Positions 1-8,621 of a DNA stretch of 22,600 nt are shown piece after piece. The stretch covers positions 1-22,600 of the forward strand of contig JAYWGH010000043.1 in the NCBI GenBank assembly GCA_043778375.1, read 5' to 3'. Position 1 is the stretch's first letter. Every line of letters begins with the position of its first letter. The stretch is from CAIVSN01 sp043778375. Its GTDB lineage: Bacteria > Patescibacteriota > Gracilibacteria > BD1-5 > UBA2023. A program made the position numbers and the translations under genes. The notes under the pieces were generated by a model. It saw nothing but the letters and a program-made list of their open reading frames with translations, had not been told where the DNA came from and did not search any database.

Positions 1-53
1 CGCGTATCATACAGAAATCCCGCGAATTGCAAGAAAAATTGTGCGTTTTAAAA

Positions 54-82
54 GTTCCCAAAAGCCCACTTCCCCATATACT
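54..82 (+). promoter_or_regulatory. Putative ruvB promoter
   Basis: TATACT at 77-82 is a good -10 hexamer and TTCCCA at 55-60 is a weak -35 with 16 bp spacing. The ruvB ATG at 91 lies only 9 nt past the -10, so the transcript would start at or just before the start codon. This suggests a leaderless or nearly leaderless mRNA, consistent with the absence of a Shine-Dalgarno. Confidence 0.45.
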
Positions 83-90
83 CTCAATAT

Positions 91-1128
91 ATGGCGATCC
101 AACCGAGTAAAATCACTGAGACTATAGCCCCCAAGAGCTCTGCAAGCCCTCTCGTACAAGGGGGTGCTCATGAGCGTGAAGAGCGCGAGGAGGTAGCACT
201 GCGTCCAGCGAGTCTCGATGAGTATATCGGGCAGTCTCAGATCAAAAAACACCTTCGTATTGCGATCGACTCAGCGCGCATACGCAAGGAGACTCTCGAG
301 CATCTCCTTTTCTACGGTCCACCAGGACTCGGCAAGACGACTATTTCGCAGATCATCGCCCATGAGATGAGTGCGACTCTGCGGTCGAGTAGTGGTCCAG
401 CGATCGAAAAGCAAGCGGATATTGTGTCTCTCCTCACGAGTCTGAAGTCGGGAGATATTCTCTTTATTGATGAGATTCATCGTCTCAAGCCAAATATTGA
501 GGAGATTCTCTATGGGGCGATGGAAGATTTTGTGATTGATATCATGATTGGCTCAGGAGCAGGAGCAACGAGCGTAAAGATGGATATCCCAAAATTTACC
601 CTCATCGGCGCAACTACCAAGCTCTCCAAGCTCACTGGGCCACTGCGAGATCGATTTTGAAATATTTTGAAGCTTGATTTTTATGAATACGACGAGCTCG
701 AGCGGATAGCGACGAGGTCCTCGGGGATTTTCGGGTACCAGATGACGAGTGAGGTAGCAGGGATGGTGGCCCGTAAGGCACGAGGAACTCCTCGGATCGC
801 CAACCGTTATGTCAAGATATTGCGAGACTATGGGACAGTTGGGCGTGATATCGCAGTTGTCTCTCAGGTAGTGGCGATATTTGAGGATCTCGGGATCGAT
901 GATGCGGGACTCGATGGACTCGATCGCAAGCTCCTCGAGATACTCGCAACACAGTTTGCCGGTAAAGCTGTAGGACTCGGGACGCTTGCGTCTATAGTTG
1001 GTGAGGAGGAATCAACCATTGAAGAAGTCGTCGAGCCATATCTCCTCAAGGTGGGTTATCTTGAGCGTACTCCCAGAGGACGACAGATCACTCCGCTCGG
1101 AGAGCGGTATCTTCGAGGATCACTCTAG
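91..1128 (+). CDS. ruvB: Holliday junction branch migration helicase RuvB (one UGA-Gly)
   Basis: Hexameric AAA+ motor that drives Holliday-junction branch migration with RuvA during recombinational repair. The 345-residue product matches the usual family length. Visible motifs are Walker A GPPGLGKT (residues 76-83), Walker B/DExH LFIDEIHRL (about 124-132), sensor LIGATTK (171-177) and the arginine finger LRDR (185-188). The C-terminal winged-helix region follows from about residue 260. The TGA at 658-660 is residue 190, the invariant glycine of LRDRFG, so it must be read as Gly; under the standard code the gene would be cut in two. The ATG at 91 was chosen because the protein runs straight into the RuvB N-terminal domain and a good -10 lies just upstream. 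ruvA and ruvC are not in the window. The next gene starts 4 nt after the TAG, so the two are probably co-transcribed. Confidence 0.97.
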
Positions 1129-1132
1129 CCAC

Positions 1133-1648
1133 ATGACCTGGATATACGACCACAATACGGATAACTCTGCTCGCTACACTCTCGGCCCCGCTGGAGAGGA
1201 CAGACTTTTTTGTTTTGGGATCAATCCGAGTACTGCCGCGCCGGGGAGTCTCGACAACACCGTCAAGTCTGTCGAGCGTATCGCACATCGCCATGGATTT
1301 GATGCTTTTATGATGCTTAATGTTTATCCACAGAGAGCGACGAATCCTGATGATATGCACCAGGAGCTTGACCCAGAGCTCCATGCTCAAAATCTCCTCC
1401 ACATAGATCAATATTTTACTCTCAATCCTACCAAAAAGATACTTGCTGCCTGGGGTACTCTCATCCACAAACGACCCTATTTATTACCATGTTTGCGAGA
1501 TATTTACGAAGTGTCTCGGAGGCACGACTGTCACTGGTATCGTATCGGCCCATTCTCCAAGGCGGGTCACCCGCATCATCCACTCTATTTGAGTAATAGT
1601 GAGATGATGGAAGAGTTTGATATTGAAGGCTATATTTCAAATTTTTAA
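1133..1648 (+). CDS. DUF1643 family protein
   Basis: A 171-residue protein of the DUF1643 family, whose biochemical function is not established. The family signature is visible near the N-terminus: an aromatic/acidic lead, then RLFCFGINPSTA (about residues 24-35), LDNTV and the downstream MMLNVYPQRATNP block. The C-terminus carries the His-rich GHPHHPLYL element. The ATG at 1133 was chosen because homology begins there and it lies 4 nt after the ruvB stop; the open frame extends further upstream, but only inside ruvB. It contains no UGA codon. It ends in TAA and no terminator follows. Translation is probably coupled to ruvB. The family assignment is firm; the role is unknown. Confidence 0.85.
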   Translation: MTWIYDHNTDNSARYTLGPAGEDRLFCFGINPSTAAPGSLDNTVKSVERIAHRHGFDAFMMLNVYPQRATNPDDMHQELDPELHAQNLLHIDQYFTLNPTKKILAAWGTLIHKRPYLLPCLRDIYEVSRRHDCHWYRIGPFSKAGHPHHPLYLSNSEMMEEFDIEGYISNF

Positions 1649-1683
1649 ATTGACAGATAGTATGAAAAAGGTATAAAAAAATA

Positions 1684-2502
1684 ATGAAAATTACCATTGC
1701 TCCCCCCAAAGAAATAAAAGAAATGATAGCAAAATCTCAAGCACTTGATCTACTCATCCATGATATAAATATAAATCCATGAATTTCTAAACTCGCCTTT
1801 AATACTCTGTGTGCTGAGGTATATAAAAGTTGAGCTGAGCTCGGTACTACAGTAGCGAGAAAACTCTTTCCAGATCGAGTGAATGCTATTCTTGAAAAAG
1901 CTACATCTCTCGAACTCCAAAGTTTTGTAAATGGTGTTCGTATCCAGGCTATTTTACATTTCCATGATAGTTATATGAGAGCTCTAGATAATCTATCAAT
2001 TTGACAAAAAATCTTTTTACAAAGATCAAGTATCCAATCCCTAGATATTGACTGACAAGATCGTGCTATCTCAAGTTTTATGTGAATGGGAATAGTGAAT
2101 TTTCGTTGATTGTTAGCAGTTTTATCAAATTTCAGTCCAACTATTCTCTACAGTGTTGAGGATTATTCATATGTATTGCCTCATATGGAAGATCCGAACA
2201 GTGGATTTTGTACGTTTTCTGTACCCGATCATTTTTATACCGATATTCGTGACAGTTCAGAATCTATTCCAGGTATAAAAATAGCTTCTGTTTTTTGATT
2301 ATGTACAGTTATCATCTCGCAATGAGTTCTAGATAGATATAAGCCTACTGGATGAGGATATAACTTTTCAAATTCTGTCGATACAAGAAACATATTTCTA
2401 TCGAAAGTTGGCTCGTTTCCTGTGTTTCGAAAGAGGGGTTTTAAAAACCCATTCCCTCCAAAACCTGCAGATAATCCTCTCTTCACTCCTCATAGAGCCT
2501 AA
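1684..2502 (+). CDS. Hypothetical protein, UGA-rich
   Basis: With UGA read as Gly this is an uninterrupted 272-residue frame starting MKITIAPPKEIKEM and ending in TAA. It contains nine UGA codons, about half of its glycines. Under the standard code only a 62-residue fragment would be called. I recognise no family. The N-terminal half is predicted helical (acidic/Leu-rich, residues about 1-120); the C-terminal part is beta-like and ends in a Pro/Phe/Arg-rich tail (FKNPFPPKPADNPLF). No signal peptide or membrane segment is evident. A weak AAGG lies about 14 nt upstream of the ATG. The TAA interlocks with the TAG of the convergent membrane-protein gene (4-bp overlap, 2499-2502). The frame is convincing because nine TGA codons are tolerated without a single TAA or TAG. 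Confidence 0.8.
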
Positions 2503-2879
2503 CTCTCCTCCACTATACTCTGGATCATCAGCTCAAACAGGAAGATAATAAAAAAGAGGAGTCCTCCCGTCCGGAGATTGAGTATCCCGAGCTTATAAAA
2601 CACTACGAGCCCTATACATCCTCAAGCGATGAGAAATCCTTGACGGACTGATGCGTGCAGGGTTACTGAGGAGACAATTCCTCGATAATAAACACGCTTA
2701 AAAAAGTAGAGTAAGAGACTCATGAATGAGGCTACTGCGAGCCCGAGAGCGAGTCCCATAGTGGCGTAGGCGACCGTGAGATTTTTTTCAGGGTCGAGAT
2801 AGAGGTAGAGGAGGAGAGCTGACACTCCCGAGCAACTCAGGATGATAGAGAGCAGAGTGATATAGGGAGATACGCGCAT
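2499..2879 (-). CDS. Small integral membrane protein, hypothetical
   Basis: A 126-residue hydrophobic protein beginning MRVSPYITLLSIIL. About four membrane segments are visible: residues about 5-27, 36-60, 82-97 and 103-118, with short charged loops (DPEKN, KRVYYRG). Residue 86 is a UGA-Gly (2622-2624); the standard code would lose the last third. It lies 40 nt downstream of the TrmB-like regulator on the same strand, so it may be that regulator's operon partner, although a small hairpin sits between them. Its TAG interlocks with the TAA of the convergent upstream gene. No family is recognised; a transporter-associated or envelope protein is possible. Confidence 0.7.
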
Positions 2880-2900
2880 GGGCAGAGATTAGTGTAAAAT

Positions 2901-2918
2901 GAGGCTTTCGCAAGCCGG
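2901..2918 (-). terminator. Short hairpin after the TrmB-like gene
   Basis: On the minus strand GGCTT-GCGA-AAGCC forms a 5-bp stem (2903-2907 with 2912-2916) closed by a GNRA-type tetraloop, followed by TCATTTTAC. It lies just after the TAA of the regulator gene. The U tract is poor, so it is a weak terminator or an mRNA-stabilising stem rather than a clear end of transcription. Confidence 0.35.
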
Positions 2919-2919
2919 G

Positions 2920-3681
2920 TTATATCTTACTCCCACGGTCTGCCCGTATGTACGCAAAGAGGCTTTTAAATATCGCAGTTTCAAATGATGCCATCATAGC
3001 GGACTCGATCGTACACACAGCGAGGCTTTCGAGATCTATGATTGCGACACGATTGGCATAGATAATCTTTTGGAAATTCTGTTTGAATGGAAATTCTGGA
3101 GGGAATCCCAGCGTTTCCCTCCCTGGAGCACTTTTAGCGAGGTGAAAGAGCTCCTGGTTGGTAATGACGAGGCGTTGGAGTTTTTTACTCTCACGCAGGA
3201 GCTTGTACTTTTTGTGACTTTTGTAGGTGTTACTCGGACCCGTGCGTGAGCTATACCGATAGTAAGTACCCCCATTTGGGAGGAGTCGAGCACACTCCTC
3301 ATAAACTCTATCGATCGCCGCCACTCCATGATCTACTCGGATGATGGGGAGAGCTCCTGAGCGAGTGGATTCATACACGAGGGTGAGTTTGGAGATAGCT
3401 CATTCGAGGTTCTGGCTCATATCAGTAAGGAGGCCTGCGAGGAGCTCGGGACTATTGGCACGATACCAGTATCTCTTGCCGTGAATCTCACGGGTGATGA
3501 GTCCTCGATCCAGGAGTTCAGGGAGACGGCGATATATGATCGTCCGCTCAAGTCCAGTTCGGGTACTCATTGTGTGGATGGGTGAGCTCTGATGCTCGAG
3601 GAGATCGATGTAGAGGATTACGCCCTGAGGGTGAAGTCCGAGATGACTCAGGAGCGTAGAGTGTTCAGGAGATATTATCAT
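2920..3681 (-). CDS. TrmB-like transcriptional regulator
   Basis: Predicted DNA-binding regulator of 253 residues. The N-terminal about 80 residues form a TrmB/MarR-type winged helix: HLGLHPQGVILYIDLLEHQ, the recognition-helix-like GLERTIIYRRLPELLDRGLI, and the wing REIHGKRYWYRA. A C-terminal effector-like domain follows, as in many TrmB-like proteins that sense a small molecule. The TGA at 3400-3402 reads as Gly and joins the two domains; the standard code splits them. I chose the ATG at 3681; a TTG at 3690 would add three residues. The gene is divergent from the PHP gene, with about 100 bp and two palindromes between them. The regulated target is unknown. It may control itself, the membrane protein downstream, or the PHP gene. 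Confidence 0.8.
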
Positions 3682-3687
3682 ATGATA
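3676..3687. promoter_or_regulatory. 12-bp palindrome at the regulator start
   Basis: TATCATATGATA is a perfect 12-bp palindrome centred on the ATG of the TrmB-like gene. It could be an autoregulatory operator or affect translation initiation. AT-rich palindromes of this length also occur by chance. Confidence 0.3.
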
Positions 3688-3745
3688 CAAAGTTGTTACA
3701 TATAAAGTATATGCGTGTAAACGAGTATTTAAAACAAATAATCGT

Positions 3746-3760
3746 CTCTCTCATAGAGAG
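3746..3760. promoter_or_regulatory. Inverted repeat in the divergent intergenic region
   Basis: CTCTCT-CAT-AGAGAG is a perfect 6-bp inverted repeat with a 3-nt centre. It lies midway between the TrmB-like regulator (minus) and the PHP gene (plus), a place where a regulator's operator would be expected. Binding is inference only. Confidence 0.35.
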
Positions 3761-3787
3761 TGTGTTATTTTTGCATGATCTCTATCG

Positions 3788-4807
3788 ATGAAGCCAGAGA
3801 GGGGGATACCTTGGATAGGCATCCTTATCCCCTATCCTATGACCGCTCTTGCTCCACGATTTGATTGCCACTTTCACACAACCAAGTCTGACGGGCTCTA
3901 CACTCCTGCCCAAGCTCTCGCAGAGGCGCTCAGGCAAAAACTTACTTTTATCGCCTGTACAAACCATGATCTCATCGATCGAGAGATGGTGAGTGCTGCT
4001 CAGTCACAGGGGATAGAGGCTATCCCAGCGTTTGAGCTCTCTGTCCGAGAAAAGCTCTCGAGTACCCCACTCTCCATCCATGTGACCACCTACGCAAAGC
4101 ACTTTACTCTGAGGGTCGACAGCCTCCTTGATAGTATCTGTGCTGGTCGTAGATCAAAGGTTGAAGCCCAGATTACCAAGCTTGCAGGACTCGGGTTTGA
4201 TATTGAGAGTGGAGATTTTCTCGGGTATTGGCAGTCTCGTGGTCTCAATCTCCACAATGTTGGGAATGGGCACATCACAAAGTACTTATTTGCAGATGAG
4301 CCAGAGTTTGCTGCTCGTCGTGCACTGAGTACTCGTATCCTCAAAGAGCTCACGGGGCGAGACTATGAGATGGGATACTTTTTGAGGTGATGCCTCAAGG
4401 ATACAGGAGAGACACCATTTGGAGCGGTCAGTGTACCCGAGTATGAGCCGACGACTCGAGAGACTGCGAGACTCATCCGAGAGGAGGGGGCGATTTGCTC
4501 GATCGCTCACTCGCATCTCAACTACGAAAAGCTCGGGATGCAGGAGTTTGAGTCTCGAGCTCGTGCACTCATCGAAACTCGCGAGATTAATGCTCTCGAG
4601 ATCCACGCGAGTGCTCCACCAGAATGGGTAACTCTCTACCAAAAAATCCGTCGTGAAACGGATATACTCCTCACTTTCGGGAGTGACTGCCACTTTGAAT
4701 CAAAGTTTGACGGCAAACATGCTTGGCTCGGTACTCTCAATTCTCATGTTGATCCTACAGTACTCTCAAGGGAGTTTACGAGGTTTCGGGAGAGGGTCGG
4801 AGTGTAG
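3788..4807 (+). CDS. PHP domain metal-dependent phosphoesterase
   Basis: Predicted metal-dependent phosphoesterase of the PHP superfamily, 339 residues from this start. The first metal motif is DCHFHTTKSDG (H28, H30, D35), the second CTNHD (H60, D61), then E83, the late AHSHLNY block and a terminal GSDCHFE. Together these are a complete PHP metal-site set. The usual PHP insertion, a helical arm, occupies the middle. The TGA at 4388-4390 reads as Gly; the standard code would cut off both C-terminal metal motifs. Start choice is uncertain: an internal ATG at 3839 begins six residues before the domain and is equally plausible. It stands alone on the plus strand. Substrate is unknown; nucleoside mono- or bisphosphates are typical of relatives. 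Confidence 0.88.
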
Positions 4808-4835
4808 TGTAGAGCGCGTCAATTATATGTAAACT

Positions 4836-5687
4836 CTATAGTGAGTTGATTGTTCGTCTCCCCCAAGTAATCTGTCTCTTCGCATAATTTCGGGTGAGCT
4901 GACTGACTCGTGCTATAAGCTCATCCCGACTGAGTGATCCCTCAAGGTGCTCTATCACTTCTCGGTATCCGATGGAGTTAAATCCTGGGGCCTCTTTACT
5001 GTACCCTTTGCACAAAAGCTCCTCAACTTCTTCTATCCAACCATTTGCAAACATCTCCTGTACTCGTGCACCGATACGAGCATAGAGCTCATCTCGGGTG
5101 AGTGGTGGAGGAGAGAGCGAAGTGACTTCATATCTCGGAGTTCGTACAGACTTGAACTCCTGTTTTGATCGGCCAGTACGGACAAATACCTCAAGACCAC
5201 GCATCACATATGGGTAGCTATTGGGGTGTATCTCGCGAGCATACTCAGGGTCGAGTTTTGCAAATCTCTCCCAGAGAGCGAGATTGCCCTGCGAGAGTCG
5301 GTACGACTCGAGCTCAGCCTGGAACTCAGGATTACTCTCAAAACTCGGCACCTCAAGATCATAGAGGACACTATCCATGTAGAGTCCTGTCCCACCACAG
5401 AGGATCGGGAGTTTGCCACGAGACTCGATCTCCGCGATCTTTTTACGAGCATACTGGGCAAAGTCTCGAGCACTGTATACCTCGGTGATACTCACGAGAT
5501 CGAGTCCATGATGCGGTACTCATTGTATCTCTATCTCAGTGATCTTACCAGTCCCGATGCTGAGCTCACGGTAGACCTGTCTTGAATCTACTGAGATAAT
5601 CTCCCCGTTTTGAGCCAGAGCAGTCTCGACTGCTAGGCGACTTTTCCCACTTGCAGTTGGACCAAATATGGTGATGACCTCTGTCAT
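4836..5687 (-). CDS. miaA: tRNA dimethylallyltransferase MiaA
   Basis: Transfers the dimethylallyl group from DMAPP to N6 of A37 in tRNAs that read codons beginning with U. The product has 283 residues, slightly short for the family. Motifs in order: P-loop GPTASGKS (residues 9-16), VDSRQVY (33-39), GTGK, PHH (conserved histidine region) after G56, GGTGLYMDS, and C-terminal YAKRQITWGRR. G56 is encoded by TGA (5520-5522). The ATG at 5687 was chosen because the P-loop normally starts about eight residues from the N-terminus. It lies one nucleotide after the TAG of the upstream 119-residue gene (TAG-T-ATG), so translation is likely coupled. miaB is not in the window. The TAG lies 28 nt from the convergent PHP gene. 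Confidence 0.95.
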
Positions 5688-5688
5688 A

Positions 5689-6048
5689 CTAGGGCATTCG
5701 ACTATCTCTTGGCCCCTCTGGGAATCTCTTGGTTGGTCCAGAGCTTGATCCTGAGGTAGGACCTGCTCATGGCCCAAATTCTCCAAAATGAGCCCCGTCA
5801 GGAGGGAGGAGTCCATCCTCATCATAACTATTCATGATATCCTGCATAAATCTCCCCATCGCGTAGAGGTTTTCATCGAGGCTCATATTCCGCCAGTCGA
5901 TGATACAGTCGCTCGGCTCCGTTTCAGTACCTTCGATATAAAATGCCGTGATCACCGAGAGACCATTGCTCTCTGCGATCTCATTGAGCTTGCGGATATA
6001 TTCCTCGGCTTGATTGGCGAATTCTTTGCGGGTGAGGCGATCGGACAT
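5689..6048 (-). CDS. Hypothetical small acidic protein upstream of miaA
   Basis: A 119-residue protein starting MSDRLTRKEFANQAEEYIRK. The N-terminal about 90 residues look globular (alpha/beta, acidic), ending in GLLPPDGAHFGEFGP. After a UGA-Gly at 5767-5769 follows a low-complexity Gly/Ser/Pro-rich tail of about 25 residues. The first part resembles small proteins of unknown function with an ITAFYIEG strand, but I do not recognise the family firmly. The stop codon is one nucleotide before miaA, so the two are translationally coupled, and the gene probably belongs to the same transcript as dus upstream (92-nt gap). A link to tRNA modification is only suggested by this context. Confidence 0.75.
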
Positions 6049-6140
6049 GAGTGAATTTTAAAGCTAGAGTATACAGAAGGGGAGAGAGATGCAAGCTTGG
6101 AGAATCCTCAACGTATGTTTCAATATAAAACACGATGATC

Positions 6141-7226
6141 TTAGCCACTACACTGATCCCATGCCTCCATGAGACTCATCTCTGAGTCGTCAGAGATTAC
6201 TTTATTGAGAAGACCCGCGTGTACTACTCGTATATCGGCAGTGACCGAGAGGACATCTGCGAGAGTTTCTGTATGTACGAGGCGAGTACGATAGTCCTTT
6301 ACTCCTGGGAATCCATGGAGGTACTGTACCAAGTGCTTACGGATCTCGAGGGCTCACTTTGCTCACTTGGTCTCTATACAGAGTCGCGCGTGGATCTCCA
6401 TAGTTGCGAGTATCTCCTCGAGAACAGGTCGCCGTCCATCCGGGAGAAAACACCAAGGATTCCCATATGATCCGCGTCCGATCATAAATCCATCGAGATC
6501 GAGCGCACTCTCGACAGCTGATCGGGTCTCGGGGTCTCGCGCAAAGATCGTCGTATCACGATTACGAGGGTGGATGATCTTGCTCATTCACTCTCGGTAG
6601 CTCATTATATCACCATTACAGATCACGGGGATCTTTACCGCCTGCTTGAGCGCGTAGGTACCCGTAAAGTCTGCTCGCCCTGTAAAAGCTTGTTTATAGG
6701 TGCGACCATGGATACTGAGGAGATTTGCGCCAGCATTCTCGAGTCATTTTGCAAACTCAATAAGGAGATCGTGGTTTTCCCAGCCGAGACGGGTTTTGAC
6801 GGATATCGGGATTTTGACGGCTTTTGCCATTTCCTCGACGATGCGATAGGCGGTGTCACGATTGATCATGAGTCCTGACCCATGACCACTCGAGACGACC
6901 TTTTTAGCGGGACACCCCATATTTATATCGATCCCAGAAACTCCATACGACTCGATAAGGATAGCCGCTTGTCTAAATTTCTCGGGATCTTTCCCAAATA
7001 TCTGGATGATGAGAGGCTTCTCGATCTCAGCATGTGGGAGGACCCGAGCGGCGAGATCACGAGAATGGATGAGACCATCCGCACTATAAAACTCTGAAAA
7101 AGGGATGATATTTGGAGCAACCATCTTGTTGATCTGACGGTATGCACTATCACAATATCCATCCATTGGTGCGAGCGCTACGATAGGTCATTTTGCTGCG
7201 AGATCGCGCCAAAAGTTTTTGTGCAT
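6141..7226 (-). CDS. dus: tRNA-dihydrouridine synthase (five UGA-Gly)
   Basis: FMN-dependent reductase that makes dihydrouridine in tRNA. With UGA as Gly it is one 361-residue frame. Motifs: APMDGYCDSAYRQ near the N-terminus (FMN-binding loop), INMGCPAKKV with catalytic C105, GSGLM, VKTRLGW, SIHGRTYKQAFTGRADF, VICNGDI, and GFMIGRGSYGNPW (phosphate-binding). The C-terminal helical domain follows, with ALEIRKHLVQYLHGFPG. Glycines at 7188, 6744, 6588, 6363 and 6354 are TGA; the standard code breaks the gene into fragments. The ATG at 7226 gives the short N-terminal lead usual in this family. Divergent from the gene at 7318, with a 91-bp shared upstream region; no clear Shine-Dalgarno. Assignment to a DusA, DusB or DusC subtype is not made. 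Confidence 0.93.
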
Positions 7227-7317
7227 GAGTCGTGAGATAGATTCGTCAAGATCGAGTTTTTGCTCGCCCTCTTTTCGTGTGGTACGATAACTAAGTCATA
7301 CAAATATACAAACCAAT

Positions 7318-7851
7318 ATGAACTCTCTCTCGGGCAAAATGGATCTCGCAGAAATCCGCAAGATCAAAGATACCGCCAAATCAGCCCTCAAAGAGGAGCT
7401 CGCCATCCCAAAGTCTCTTGCGATACTCGCGTATGTGCACATTGAGGATATTACGACCCGAGAGTTTATCCTCGCTGGTCTCTCAGCCATCGGGATCGGT
7501 AATGTAATAGTCGGAGAGTCCGTAGGAGATGCTCGGAGATATGCGGGGTACAAGTCTCAGATTACCGCCAATGAGCTTTATGGATTTGATTGTGTGATCT
7601 ATGATGGGGAGTCAGATGGACTCGATCTTGCGGCGTGTATGCGAGCATGAGTAGTACCTATTACTTCTGATCGGAGTGTATTTGCAGGAGTACTCTCAGA
7701 CTTCAATCCGATGAAGTTTGAGGGGAATGGATTTTTCTTTCGATCGAATAACCCGTACTGTATTTTTGAGAAGATTGTCTCTTACTGTGAAAATATCAAG
7801 TTTCCTGAGGATAGAAGAATACTCCTCAAGCATGTGACTGAGACTTTTTAG
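7318..7851 (+). CDS. Hypothetical protein, possibly GT-B-like fold
   Basis: A 177-residue protein with one UGA-Gly (7648-7650). The N-terminal about 30 residues are a charged helix; the rest looks like an alpha/beta domain with LAILAYVHI, FDCVIYDGES, ACMRAGVVPIT and a C-terminal FEGNGFFFRSNNPY segment. The last two resemble the nucleotide-sugar-binding half of GT-B glycosyltransferases (a GL..xEAM..G.VPI type pattern), but half of such an enzyme would be missing, so this is a weak suggestion only. An internal ATG at 7339 is an alternative start. The TAG interlocks with the TAA of the convergent minus-strand gene (7848-7851). Confidence 0.7.
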
Positions 7852-8507
7852 AGTCTGGTGGCGGATAATGCTTCACTTAATGAATCCTTTACTAAGCTCG
7901 TTACAGATGCAGATTTTACAACCCTTCAAAGTACTCTTGAGATTGATTCAACTGGAGAAGATCAGTTTACCTTATAAAAGAACTGCCCCTCAATAAGTAT
8001 TACATCATAAAAAGATTCACTTTTAGTTCGAGGATCTTGAAACCATTCTCCATTTGAAAGGAGTATTCAAAATCTATTTCTTGGGAATTTTACTTTTACC
8101 TCCATTTCTGCTGAAACTTTATCAGTCATGAAATATATAGATTCATTCTTTGGGGGAGTAACCCATGTTCCATTAGTATTTCTATATCCAAATTCAAGCG
8201 CACGAGTTCTTCATAAGTTATTATCATCTCAGTAGTAACATATCTCTCGACCATCTGGCCCTACACCAACGATACTTACCCTCTTATTACCAAGAGGGAG
8301 AAGTGTCCATTTCCCTTTACGAAAGAATATATAAAAGTTATCTTCAATTGGAAAAACTGAAGGTACTACTGGAATTTTTGTACTGCCTATTTGATTAGAA
8401 TCTATCATTGGATAGAGAGATACTATTGGTTTCCACTCCTCTCGAATATCGAGTGAAAATATTTCTGGATTCTTCGCAAAATCGTCTGGAATATCGTGAA
8501 CATTCAT
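7848..8507 (-). CDS. Hypothetical protein, UGA-rich
   Basis: A 219-residue frame starting MNVHDIPDDFAKNPEIFSLD. Five UGA-Gly codons (8229, 8211, 8067, 7962, 7926) must be read through; the standard code sees only 92 residues. The protein looks beta-rich: short strands with FYIFFRKGKWTLLPLG, VSIVGVGPDGREICYY and YRNTNGTWVTPP, and a helical Ser/Val-rich C-terminus. No signal peptide or membrane segment is seen. I recognise no family. It is the last of three minus-strand unknowns (10063-7848) but has a 114-bp gap and its own candidate promoter. Confidence 0.72.
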
Positions 8508-8545
8508 GTATGAGAAGTAAATATATATAGGTGTTTATTAACTAG

Positions 8546-8572
8546 ATAATAACTACTATTGTGTAGTGTCAA
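8546..8572 (-). promoter_or_regulatory. Candidate promoter for the 8507 gene
   Basis: On the minus strand a perfect TTGACA (8567-8572) is followed after 15 bp by TATTAT (8546-8551). The spacing is shorter than ideal. ACTAC/GTAGT inverted half-sites lie within it and could serve as an operator. Confidence 0.4.
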
Positions 8573-8621
8573 TAATATATTGACTAATATGTTTTAGTGG
8601 TATTAAAGTATCAAGTCTTTA

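Noticed and set aside
7852..7977. In-frame open stretch of 41 codons after the TAG at 7849-7851, suggesting readthrough or a nonsense mutation
   Set aside because: With UGA as Gly the minus strand carries a good coding frame over the same bases (8507-7848), so the plus-strand stretch is its shadow.
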